A DNA stretch of 64,000 nt from Bubalus kerabau (Eukaryota; Chordata; Mammalia; Artiodactyla; Bovidae), in NCBI RefSeq assembly GCF_029407905.1, contig NC_073643.1, forward strand, positions 31,958,001-32,022,000, given 5' to 3'. The notes under the pieces were generated by a model. It saw only the letters and a list, made by a program, of their open reading frames with translations, did not search any database and had not been told where the DNA came from. Both the position numbers and the translations under genes were made by a program. Shown in pieces: positions 1 to 10,268 of this stretch. Within the stretch, counting starts at the first letter, position 1, and the number at the start of each line of letters is the position of its first letter.

Positions 1-17
1 CTCAACATGCATTTGTT

Positions 18-131
18 ATTATTATTTTTTTAATGTGGATTTTTATTTTAAATCACCAAGAATATCTGTGACACATTATTATTTTTTTAATGTGGATTTT
101 TATTTTAAATCACCAAGAATATCTGTGACAC
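18..131. repeat. 57-bp tandem duplication
   Basis: Two consecutive copies of a 57-base unit (18-74 and 75-131) appear identical apart from the outer edges. Each runs from a T-rich stretch through a block that includes ATCACCAAGAATATC to a CTGTGACACA end. There is no coding potential. The identity implies either a very recent local duplication or an assembly artefact. The unit is not a family I recognise. Confidence 0.9.
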
Positions 132-404
132 ATACCCTTTTGTTGCTGGCTTTTCAAAACCTCTGTAGAAGTTTCTGACGTTCTTCTGATTATATTGGCA
201 CTGGACACTTTCTCCTCACACTTTTAATTGAAAATATTGTATTATATTTTAAAGCATGTCATGAACTTTGTTCTTTTATAAGCAACAACCAAAAGTGCTT
301 GAGTTAGAAATAAGTCTATTCTGTAAATTTTGTATATTAGAAGCCAAGAGGCATTCAACTAAGAAAATGTCTCCTGAATCGACATTCCCTGACATCAGCT
401 CATA

Positions 405-490
405 TTTCACTTCTTAGAGGCTCAGTGTTCATATCCATAAATTGGGAATCGGATCTCTTCACAAGGCTATGTGAAGATGAAGTAAAGAAA
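405..490 (-). repeat. MIR SINE fragment (antisense)
   Basis: The pattern of a GGCTCAGTGTTC block, an AAATTGGGAAT block and then a GTGAAGATGAAG block follows the antisense of the MIR core and 3' half (gcctcag...aaatgggga...gaggat). It is strongly diverged, as expected for this ancient mammalian SINE. Confidence 0.4.
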
Positions 491-783
491 GATACACTCG
501 ACACATTTGGGGACACATTAGCTGGCTGTCCCCTTTCTCTTTTCTACTCTTAGCATAATTAGAGGAGCTGATAATCACAATTGTAACATACCTTTAGGGA
601 TTTTTTCAAATTTACCAATTTACGTGCAGTATTCCCAAGAATCAAGTATAATTTTGGAACCAGGTTCAAATTAGAAAAGGTCTGTGTATTTGGATACGAG
701 ATACTGGCAATTGTAACAAACATTTCTGAGTCTCAGAGGCTTATCTTAATGCAGGTATTATTTGTGAGCCACCTCTGTCTAGT

Positions 784-990
784 GTTTCCCTGGTGGCTCA
801 GATGGTAAAGCGTCTGCCTGCAATGTGGGAGACCCCAGGTTTGATTCCTGCGTCGGGAAGATCCCCTGGAGAAGGAAGTGGCAATCCACTCCAGGACTCT
901 TGCCTGGAAAATCCCATGGACGGAGGAGCCTGGTAGGCTACAGTCCATGGGGTCACAAAGAGTTGGACGTGACTGAGCAACTTCACTTTG
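784..990 (+). mobile_element. Bov-tA SINE
   Basis: This is a tRNA-Glu-derived ruminant SINE. It opens with the CCCTGGTGGCTCAGATGG tRNA-like head, continues through the degenerate B-box-like GGTTTGATTCCTG, and ends in the Bov-A body (GCCTGGAAAATCCCATGGAC and GACTGAGCAACTTC). Similarity to a tRNA is ancestral; this is a retroposon and not a tRNA gene. Open frames across it on both strands are incidental. Confidence 0.95.
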
Positions 991-3900
991 TTTCTGTCCC
1001 ATGGGGTGGGGAATGGGATGTGGTGGTCTGCTCCATGTGGTGTTTCAGGGACCCTGACTCTTACTACCCAGTGACTCTACCATCTTGCAGGCCCTGGAGT
1101 TCTTCCCTGGACTCCTGGGCCCACAACCCAGGCTTCTGGGTCAGGATGAAGTAACACACCCACTTCCATCTATTTGGCCAGAACTCAGCCGCAAGGACCC
1201 ACCTAGCTAGAAGTACATCCCATCTGTGCACCCAACAAATGGGTGGAGATTTGATGAACATTTAACCAGTCTCTGCCAGTCTGACCACATCTTCTTGAGT
1301 TATTTAGCAGGACACATACTTAAGGCCTACACTGCACAGAGATAGATGCTAGTAATCCCAGAACCTGTCTTTCACAGGTACCCATGTAAATAACACTGGG
1401 AGACAGTCATGCTGGGTAGGGACAATCAATCTGTATACTTGTTTAAATAAATTTTTTAAATTATCATGGGATCTGAATCTTCCCCCACATATTGTATGCC
1501 ATTTACATAGTTTGGCATTCTGAAATTGCAGATCTATCATAGAATCAGTTTAGATACATGCATAAAAAACGTTGCATGCAGTGGCATTTTCATTCCCAAA
1601 GTGGTCTATGTGGACTTGTATTTATTTTGCTGTATTGTAAAAGCAGAAGTCATACGCAGTGTTGATTGGAATTTTTATCCATGCGGACAGATAGAACATT
1701 TGTAAAATACTACCACTATCATTTACTTCAAAGTGCACACCTTACAATGAACCAGATCAGGACCATTTTCAATTTTTTAATACCTCTCGTGGATCTGTGC
1801 ACACCTTTTTTAAGTTATTCATTTTAAATGATGATTATATGAATATTTTAGGATTATAATCACCATTAAATGAAGGACTAAATTTATCATACCAAAATAG
1901 AAATTTAATTTAAAGTAGAAAGAACTTGATTGCAAGGTTTAGTAGACTGGAAACAAGACACATGAGAGGATATTAAAGTACACTTTTTAAAAGACCCTGA
2001 AGAGTACAGGTTTACAATAGATTTGGAAAAAACACAGTTGTATTTAGTGATGTTTGTGAAGCTCATATTTGAGACAGTCTCATCAAACTTTTGTAAGGTT
2101 GAAAAGAACACTAAAAGCAAACAAAATTTTTGGTCATTCCATGAAAAAAAAAAAATAGCTTAAAAAAAAATCTTTATTCAGTACCATAAAGGTGGTGAAG
2201 TGTATTTGAGATAGAAGTTGCTCTTAACCTTAAGGTGATTCTGTGGCTTTGGTGAAGAGTCAAGCTTGTACATGGCCGTAGGTGATTAAAAATATTCCTT
2301 TCACTTTTCTTGGAACTCTTGACATTTCCTACTACCTGTCACTTTGTCCTTGACGAGATTTGAGGCCAAAAACAAGTTGACAAGGGTGGTTTTCCAATCA
2401 GCTGTTCCTCGTTTTTTCCTGGGCGATCCTTTGTTATATTCGAGTTCAGATTTACTATTCATGAACCACATTTTAATCAGTGACCATATCCGACAAATGG
2501 AAGCTAAGCGCTGGTTAGTATGTTGAAAATAAACACAAGACTCTCATTAATGTCGCTGTCTGAATAATTAGTTGAGCGTGGTGTACCGAGCTGTGGTGAA
2601 AGCAAGCTGGCTCCTCACTGGAGCGGCAGGCTGACAGCCGCGTCCTGGAGAGTGGTCATTAGTGAGCCCGCCATCGGTGTCGTGTTACGGTGTCAAATTA
2701 GTTAGTGTCCCCTTAGGAGAGAAGCTGGACCTACAAATTATCCTCCCACATCCCTGCAAACCGTGTTTGCGAAGCCTGCGATCACGTGCGGGCAAATTAT
2801 TAACATAGCTCATAAATTAACTAGTTTACAGGCTTATAACATTTTACAAGTAGATAATAAAGGGTAGAAAAGTTTTCCAATTGCTCTGCCCTGATGTGAG
2901 GGCCGTGATCCGCTGACGTTTCCCAGAGAAGCCCACGACTGATGGGTTTTGAAGAGGAGCAAACCCATGGAGTGTCACACCGAATGTCTGGAAAATGTAG
3001 ACCCTGAAAGGAAGCCAGTGTAAATCCATTGGAAACAGTATAATTAACTTCGTTATCTCATTGCTCTGATGAGTCCATGACAAGAGTCCTCTTTCTTGTG
3101 GTGGCAGTTGCTCATTAATGAGGTCACCAATTAAGTTTGAACTTTGCCAACTGAAATTATCTGGAAAAATATTTTTGATTCATTCTTACCATGCTCTTAA
3201 GCTGCCTTGTTGAAGGGGAATAATGCTAACACAGCATGTTAAACTCATATATATGAGAATGATGACTCTGAAGCTGTACTGTATTTGAGAAACAGTTTAT
3301 ATTCACATGGATAGCTGATACCTAGAAAACAGAGTGTGGACCAATCTGGCCTGAGTCTCTCTCTTATCAGGAAAAAGCCACTGGGAGCCCCACTTCTTAC
3401 CTCTCCTCTGAGCCCTGGTAGACAGACAGCCCACATAGTTTCCGGAGATACATGACTATTCAAATCATAAAACTTCATACATCTCCTTTTCGGTTTCAAC
3501 TTCTCTGTCTGATTAGATTAGAAGACACGTACGTTCACAGACTTTTGTCTGAGTTTACTGTTACGAGGAAGCAACACACACACACACAGGGAAGAGGTCA
3601 TGCTTTTTGCTCCTCCTGTAGTGCCATTTCCCCGCCTGACAGCGGGACCCTCCTGTGGTCTTCAGGGCTGTACAGTTGTCATTATCATCTCAGGGATCTA
3701 AGCGGAAACGGCCTGCCATGTAAAACTTGCTCCTGACTGCTAGTCACAGAAACTTCCTGAACCCACTTGACGATGAGTTAACTTGTCTGTCAGCAACTTC
3801 AACTTGGCAATGGGTTTGGTAGATACTCCACTCATAAATAACCACCCCAACCATGAAGACGCACAGCCTCAGCACACCTGGCACTTGCGCAGGCTGATGG

Positions 3901-4560
3901 GGTTGCTGTGTCCCAGCTTTCTTCTGTAGTTCACGTGCAGTGGCAAAGAACTGCAACCTTCAGCAAGTGAGAATTGGTGTTTGGCTGCAAAGGAGATAGC
4001 TTGTCTTTTTTTTTTTTTTTTTTCTTTTTAAATAAGGTACTTATGTACGTGTGTGTGTGCACATGAGCATGTTACACGCATGTTTGAGTCTGTGTGTTCT
4101 CTGGTGCGTCTACTGGACGCACTGGGAGAGACTAAAGCCCAAAGCCCAAAGGAAAATCTTCACTGGGACTTAGGGATCATCTTAGCCTTATTTCTCAGAA
4201 TGAGAACATTGGAGTTCTGAGAAGTTATACCCCCAAGTAAGAAATGTTTGGAGTTACAGGAACCAAACTTCCTAAATGAATGAAAATGCCTTCAAGAGCA
4301 GCAGTTTTACTTGGCTCTATAATATTTCACACTTTTCTGCTATAATTCTGTACAGAGCTCAAATTAGGAGCTAACCGAGTGCTGATTCTAGAACGGAAAG
4401 GACAAAATAGATGCTTATATACGCAGATACTCAATTATATACTGAACGTAAAAGTTATGCATCAATTAGGAAGACATAAGGCTTACATTAATGTGTTACT
4501 TTTGAAGCATTAAAGTTTGTCACTTCCTTTCCTTAACCTCTTCTGTGTTTTTTTTTTGTT
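991..4560. other. Mostly unique sequence, no gene seen
   Basis: Apart from the CpG-retaining block at 2560-2830, a short (CA)n at 3576-3590 and T or A runs at 2143-2170 and 4006-4024, I see no recognisable gene or named repeat. Open frames here are short and show no protein family signature. Confidence 0.5.
2560..2830. promoter_or_regulatory. Candidate conserved non-coding element
   Basis: The block is repeat-free and keeps unusually many CpGs for this window (in TGAGCGTGG, AGCGGCAGG, CAGCCGCGTCC, GATCACGTGCGGG). It then passes into an AT-rich stretch with homeodomain-type TTATTAA and TTAATTAG-like words. This mixture is typical of developmental enhancers in mammalian gene deserts. Function is inferred from composition only; conservation was not tested. 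Confidence 0.3.
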
Positions 4561-4565
4561 TTCAG

Positions 4566-4661
4566 TATCCCTCTGTATGTTGCAGTCCTGTGGCATTATG
4601 CATGCCATCAACCAGTGACCTCCAGACTTTTTATGGCTGTGAGACACATTAAAAATTCAGG
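4566..4661 (+). other. Exon-like unit of 96 nt with strong splice signals
   Basis: A polypyrimidine run ending in TTTTTGTTTTCAG (AG at 4564-4565) precedes a 96-base segment. The segment is followed by a perfect GTAAGT donor at 4662-4667. One frame is open through the whole segment (about 31 codons, no match recognised). It could be an exon of a long non-coding RNA, an alternative exon or a chance pseudoexon. No partner exon can be assigned. Confidence 0.25.
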
Positions 4662-4891
4662 GTAAGTGACAAACAACACTTGCATTGTGTACTGATCAAA
4701 AATTGCCATCCACCCTTGCAGATGACATGATATTGCAGGTAGTAATCCCTCAGAAGATAATGGAATGCCCCATTATCAATCATGAGTTCCAAAACCAGCA
4801 GGAATACGTTTATTGCATTCCATGATAGCTTTATGGCTTTGCAGTGTAGGATTTGTAACTTGGATCATGTCTGTGGAAGTGTGATGTAATG

Positions 4892-5515
4892 AAGGGTTGG
4901 CAAATTTTGTCTCTAAAGGGCCAGATAGTAAATATAGTCAACCTCATGGACTATAGTCAGCATAGAGATTAGTATGTTGTAGAGTCTCTTGCAGCTAGAA
5001 GAGTCTCACGTAGAGTCTCTTTTGCAGCTAGCTACCTCTGCTGATGTAGCACAAAACTAGCCATCAGTTCAGTTCAGTTCAGTCACTCAGTCGTGTCTGA
5101 CTCTTTGCGACCCCATGAATCGCATCACGCCAGGCCTCCCTGTCCATCACCATCTCCCGGAGTTCACGCAAACTCACATCCATTGAGTCAGTGATGCCAT
5201 CCAGCCATCACATCCTCTGTTGTCCCCTTTTCCTCCTGCCCCCAATCCCTCCCAGCATCAGAGTCTTTTCCAATGAGTCAGCCCTTTGCATGGGGTGGCC
5301 AAAGTACTGGAATTTCAGCTTTAGCATCATTCCTTCCAAAGAACACCCAGGGCTGATCTCCTTTAGAATGGACTGGTTGGATCTCCTTGCAGTCCAAGGG
5401 ACTCTCAAGAGTCTTAGATAAACAAATGGGCATGACTGTGTTCCAATAAAACTTTATTTGCAAAGCCAGGTCAAGGGCCATATTTGGCCTAAAGGCCATA
5501 GGTTGTGGACCTCTG
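4892..5515 (+). mobile_element. MER5A (hAT-Charlie) element, split by a BovB
   Basis: The 5' part (4892-5064) has the GGGTTGGCAAATTTTG end and the AAAGGGCCAGATAGTAAATA body. The 3' part (5416-5515) has GTGTTCCAATAAAACTTTAT and the GGTTGTGGACCTCTG end. A near-identical 8-bp duplication flanks it (ATGTAATG at 4884-4891, ATCTAATG at 5516-5523), the target-site length expected for hAT transposons. A BovB copy (5065-5415) interrupts the middle. It is a non-autonomous DNA-transposon fossil with no coding capacity. It also contains an internal tandem duplication (4979-5030). Confidence 0.9.
5065..5415 (-). mobile_element. BovB LINE 3' end inserted in MER5A
   Basis: The (GTTCA)n tail and CACTCAGTCGTGTCTGACTC start read on the plus strand as the reverse complement of the BovB 3' end. 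The copy is 5'-truncated at the GGGACTCTCAAGAG region and covers the terminal part of ORF2 and the short 3' tail. It splits the older MER5A. It also shares the TAGCATCATTCCTTCC variant with the copies at 10.3 and 35.6 kb. Confidence 0.95.
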
Positions 5516-5523
5516 ATCTAATG

Positions 5524-6210
5524 GCAAATAGATGGGGAACAGTGGAAACAGTTGCTGACTTCACTTTGGGGAGTTTGAAAATCACTGCAGATGGTAATTG
5601 CAGCCATGAAAATAAAAGATGCTTGCTCCTTGGAAGGAAGGCTATGACCAACCTAGACAGCATATTAAAAAGCAGAGACATTACTTTGTCAACAAAGGTC
5701 CGTTTAGTCAAGGCTATGGTTTTTCCAGTAGTCATGTATGGATATGAGAGCTGGACTATAAAGAAAGCTTAGCACAGAAGAATTGATGCTTTTGAAATGT
5801 GGTATTGGAGAAGACTCTTGAGAGTCCCTTGGACTGCAAGAAGATCCAACCGGTCCGTCCTAAAGGAGATCAGTCCTGGGTGTTCATTGGAAGGACTGAT
5901 GTTGAAGCTGAAACTCCAATACTTTGGCCACCTGATGTGAAGAACTCACTCATTTGAAAAGACCCTGATGCTGAGAAAGACTGAGGGCAGGAGGAGAAGG
6001 GGACTGAGGGCAGGAGGAGAAGGAGAAGGAGGAGAAGAGGATGAGATGATTGGATGGCATCACCGACTCAATGGACATGGGTTTGGGTAAACTCCGGGAG
6101 TTGGTGATGGACAGGGAGGCCTGGCGTGCTGTGGTTCATGGGGTGTGGTTCATGGGGTCGCAAAGAGTCAGACATGACTGAGCGACTGAACTGAACTGAC
6201 TGAACTGAAC
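5524..6210 (+). mobile_element. BovB LINE 3' fragment with target-site duplication
   Basis: The fragment starts at the GCAAATAGATGGGGAACAG region of ORF2 and runs to the (TGAAC)n tail. An exact 10-bp duplication TGATCTAATG flanks it (5514-5523 and 6211-6220), so it inserted exactly at the right end of MER5A. The ORF2 remnant is broken, for example by a TAG in GAAAGCTTAGCACAG near 5770. Two small internal tandem duplications are present (5979-6023 and 6130-6158). Confidence 0.95.
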
Positions 6211-6220
6211 TGATCTAATG

Positions 6221-7738
6221 CAGCAAAAGAAAATAAATGACCTAGAATCAAGATATCTCCCTGGGTAGCAGTCCCTCTGATCCTGAGCAAACAATTTATC
6301 AGAATGAAACGGGAATTAAAAAAACACCTGCATTTACTACTGAGGTAAGAGTAGGATGTAGTTGTAAGGATGAAACATCATATAATGTACATGAAAGCAC
6401 TTTGAAAAATTTGAAATTCCTTACAAATGTAATGGATGCTCTAGACCATCATTCTGCTTCACCTAGTGAAGTCTACCTGCTTCACCCTTTTAATCACATT
6501 GGGCTTTCATGAGCTAGATGAGTGTGAGGGAAAGCTCTTTTATTTTCCAAGTCATGTGGTTTGTCTGTACGTTCCTTCTATGTTGAAATGTCGCTTTAAT
6601 AGCAAATATGAATGAAGAGCTATATGGATAGATTATGGCAGGCTAAAGATCAAATGCCAATGAGGAACTATTAAATTTCCTTTAATCATCAGGTTTGGAG
6701 AGTGTTTTCAGATCTTCCACATTTAAAATAGCTTTGGATGTCTACAAGTGTGTTTGAATTTCACAAGTCTTGCATGTCAAAACATAGAGATAGGTTCAGC
6801 GAATATGCTTCCCTGGACTAGTGGTACTGATTAAGAGGGAAAGTCATACTTAAACAAATAGTTTGATGAATAGAGGGGTAATCAGAATCTCAACTCATGA
6901 ATTTTCTAGTTTTCTTTTCCTGACAAAAAGTAGGATAATCTTTAGCTATGTTTTTATGTCTTTATATCAGATAAGAATGATTTTCTGGTAATAGATGCAA
7001 GTATGTAAGTTTTAAAAGATTAGTAGTGTTTTCTCTCTCATAAAAGATATCAAGGGGAGAGCAATTTGTGTTTCCTATCTTTATGCGATCTCTACTTGCC
7101 TGTTCAAGTGTTGTTTATTTTCAAGGTCACATTATGGCTGCTGGCTCTCCAGCCATTGCTTCTACATCCTGAAAGAGGCAACATTACAAGAAATAAAAAG
7201 AGTATTTTTATTCCTTCTCAGCTGAGGAAGCCCTCTTTAAATAACTTTCCATGAAGTCTTACTCAATGGCTTCTACTTACATCATTTTAGTCACTGTTAA
7301 CATAAGGGCATCTGATAATTACATCCTTAGACTTGAGGAATTTGATGTCCTAGATCAGTTCCAGGTTCTAGTAGTAATGAAGAAAAGGTGTATGGTTATT
7401 GAGCAACAGTTGTGGTTACTTGCATGAAATCATGCTATCAGTTTTTCTTCCATGTCTAATTTTTATTTATTTTGATGAATGCCTTCTTTCTTCTATTGAT
7501 TTGGTGTGTATAACATCTTACTTGAACTTTATATGTTTGAATTTCAGCTTGTTCAATTGTCAGTAGAGATACATATCTCAGTAAATATTTTAGGACTATA
7601 ATATTTTTACTGCAAGTGCCATGGCAAATTCTAAGAAAGAAATTTCTGTCTCAAGAGAGCTATCAACCAAAATTTAAACTGCCAAATTTATGAATGGATT
7701 TTCTCTCCTCTGGATGGAAGGTTTTGTTAAAGCCTGAG
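6221..7738. other. Unique AT-rich stretch, no gene seen
   Basis: No coding signature or named repeat is recognised over most of it. The part at 7118-7310 (GGCTGCTGGCTCTCCAGCCA, then AGGAAGCCCTCTTT) resembles an old interspersed repeat that I cannot name, possibly the same family as 63560-63930. Confidence 0.4.
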
Positions 7739-7749
7739 TGCTAGTGTGA

Positions 7750-8040
7750 AATCAGAGCTGAATATTCAATGGATCAACTGATGCTGAAGCTGAAACTCCA
7801 ATACTTTGGCCACCTGATGCAAAGAGCTGACTCATTTGCAAAGACCCTGATGCTGGGAAAGATTGAAGGTGGGAGGAGAAGGGGACAACAGAGGATGAGA
7901 TGGTTGGATGGCATCACCGACTCAATGGACATGAGTTTGAGTAAACTCCGGAAGTTGGTGACGGACAGGGAGGCCTGGCGTGCTGCAGTCCACGGGGTTG
8001 CAAAGAGTCAGACACGACTGAGGGAGTGAACTGAACTGAA
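7750..8040 (+). mobile_element. BovB LINE 3' end, 5'-truncated
   Basis: This is the last ~290 bases of BovB (ACTTTGGCCACCTGATGC through GACACGACTGAGGGAGTG to a short TGAAC tail). Exact 11-bp duplications TGCTAGTGTGA at 7739-7749 and 8041-8051 mark the insertion. The 86-codon open frame across it (7769-8029) is the C-terminus of BovB ORF2 and lacks the reverse-transcriptase core. Confidence 0.95.
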
Positions 8041-8436
8041 TGCTAGTGTGAGGTCCTAGGACATACTGGCCCTCACTTAATTGTGTTCTTCCCAGTATGT
8101 GTGTGGGCTGTCACTGATGACTTTTTACTGTCTCTCAGAGTCTGGACAGTGCCGTCTACTCTGCATCTCTGATTTTACTGTTTTGCTATATATGTGGTGA
8201 AAGCTTCCCTTGGGGGATGGGAGAGACATGTGAATCATTCCCATTTCTCTATTCCAGGTTGGTCTGGAGTTTATTCTTGTGAAAATTACTGTCTAACTGA
8301 ATGAGACTTTCCTTTACTTCCTCATGTAGTCTCTGCCTATACTAGTCTGTGATAGATGCTCATAGAACATGGTAGCTGATGCACTCCTAGACGTTTACTG
8401 AATGCCTATTGTAGATATAGGATAGCAATATGGGCA

Positions 8437-8645
8437 AGAGTGTCTACATTGCAATTAAATCAGCTGAGATTCAAATTCCACCTTTTCCATTTACTGGCTG
8501 AGTGAACCTGGAGGGTAAGTTACTTAACCTTTCTGGGCCTTGGCCTCCTCATCTGGGAAATGGGGATACATATAGGAGATAGATTCCTGTAGCAAATTAC
8601 TGAGATGATATGTGTAAAGAGCTTAGTACAGTTTCTGGTTGGTAA
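8437..8645 (-). repeat. MIR SINE (antisense)
   Basis: It has the antisense MIR layout: CTGGCTGAGTGAACCTGGA, GTAAGTTACTTAACC, CCTCCTCATCTGGGAAATGG, then GAGATGATATGTGTAAAGAG. It is ancient and diverged. Confidence 0.8.
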
Positions 8646-9286
8646 AAAATGCCAGTATTGTGCCACATACCCTGGGTGAGATGGTGGAAATCCCTGTCTT
8701 TGAGGAATTTTTACCATCCTCTGGTTAGTTCATTGGTTCTTATTTTACTGGCAGACAATGTATATTTCACAGTCATTGCTTCTTGCCTAGCATATGCTTG
8801 GAAGTTTAAGTAAAGCCCCAAGAGGTGACTTTGATGCCCATTGTCAAGGACACTGCAACTATGTATGGAACAGCACAGCCCGGCTAACAGGACTTAGATC
8901 TCTGGGTCCTGTTTTGACAGTTTCCCCTGAGAGGCATGCAGTGGTTTTTTAATTCCATATTTTACTCACTCAGACAATGGGCCTGCCTAGCAAGCAAAAT
9001 TCACTAACTGCTTTCAAGGTGGTATTACTGATGACAATCTGAAACTCAAGGTTTCACTCATGCAGGCTGACACTACACAAGGCTGGTCTGGACTAGCCTC
9101 ATCCCCGGCCCTGCCTCTGTGCTGAGTCTACAGAGCAGCCTCTGGTCCCTCACACATCTTCTTGGGACTGGCCCTCAGAGGATAGTGGTGTCTGCACACA
9201 GAAGCTGCTGTATGACTGTGATGGAGAATGTCAGCAGGACTCATAGACGGCTCAGTTGGCAGTATGTCCCAAAGACTTGACCATGG
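8646..9286. other. Unique sequence, no gene seen
   Basis: Ordinary intergenic or intronic-type sequence. Open frames are short and no repeat family is recognised. Confidence 0.5.
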
Positions 9287-9299
9287 CTGTCTAGTGAGT

Positions 9300-9512
9300 G
9301 GGCTTTCCAGGTGGAGCTAGTGGCAAAGAACTTACCTGCCAGAGCGAGGAACCTAAGAGGTGCAGGTTCGATCCCTGAGTTGCGCAGATCTTCTGGAGGA
9401 AGAAATTCTCCAGTGTTCTTACCTGGAGAATCCCATGGATAGAGGAGCCTGGCAGACTAGTCCGTAAGATTGCAAAGAGTCAGACACAACTGCAGCGACT
9501 TAGCAAGCATGC
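9300..9512 (+). mobile_element. Bov-tA-type SINE, diverged
   Basis: The tRNA-like head (GGCTTTCCAGGTGGAGCTAG), the GCAGGTTCGATCCCTGAG B-box region and the GAGAATCCCATGGATAGAGG body are present. The flanks carry a 13-bp duplication with one mismatch: CTGTCTAGTGAGT at 9287-9299 and CTGTCTATTGAGT at 9513-9525. More divergence than in the other copies suggests an older subfamily. Confidence 0.9.
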
Positions 9513-9654
9513 CTGTCTATTGAGTAGTTGACTCTCTGAAAGAGGTGACTTGAAGATCTTGCTTTTTCAAGAAACTCTTGGAAACTACATTTTTGCTCTG
9601 TGGTTTCAAATATTTTATTTAGACACTATTAGATGTTCAGATGTCATAAAATCT

Positions 9655-9985
9655 CTCTTGCCTCTGGACCATGGGATTCTCTCCCTGGAACATCTTTTGT
9701 GTTTCACAGGGCTAACCCCTCTTCTCATCTTTTTTTGTTCAGTTCACATATCAACTTCTTGAAGTGACCTTCCCTGACTACCCACATTACAGTTGATTTC
9801 CACCCCCCCAACCCCACTCTGAGGCATCCAAGATCCTTGTGTGTTTCATTTACTACAGCTTCTGACACTTTCTGAATACACCTCTTTACCAGGTAGTAAG
9901 CAAGGGGCAGGTCTGTCTGATTCAGTTTGGCTTCCTTGTGCCTGACAGTGCCCAATCAATAGTAGGCAGGCTGGCAGTCAGCATT
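9655..9985 (-). repeat. L2 LINE 3' end (antisense)
   Basis: The order of blocks matches the antisense L2 3' end: GTGACCTTCCCTGACTACCC, TTTCATTTACTACAGC, AGCAAGGGGCAGGTCTGTCT, then GACAGTGCCCAATCAATAGT and CATTCATTGAATCAG. It is an ancient mammalian LINE remnant and non-coding. Confidence 0.7.
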
Positions 9986-10268
9986 CATTGAATCAGTCAG
10001 AGGATATTTGGGATGTCCCTGTGGACTTCTGTAATTCATAGTACCTCAGAGGTTGGCATCTGAGTGAGAGAATAAGAAAACAAAGAAAACCATCCACGTC
10101 ACCTTTATTATAGGAATGGAATCCTACCCCTGGCTTTTCTCTTGGTAGCTTCCTCTCTACATTGTGCAAGGTTTTGGTACTCTGTGTGTCCCATCCAGAA
10201 AGGATTATACATTATCTTCCCCATGAATACAGAAGCATTTGCTATCTGGTCCTAAAGCTTATGGTGGG

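Noticed and set aside
784..860. tRNA-like sequence with a B-box-like motif
   Set aside because: It is the head of a Bov-tA SINE, not a tRNA gene; the same applies at 9300, 16990-17053, 23868 and 32146.
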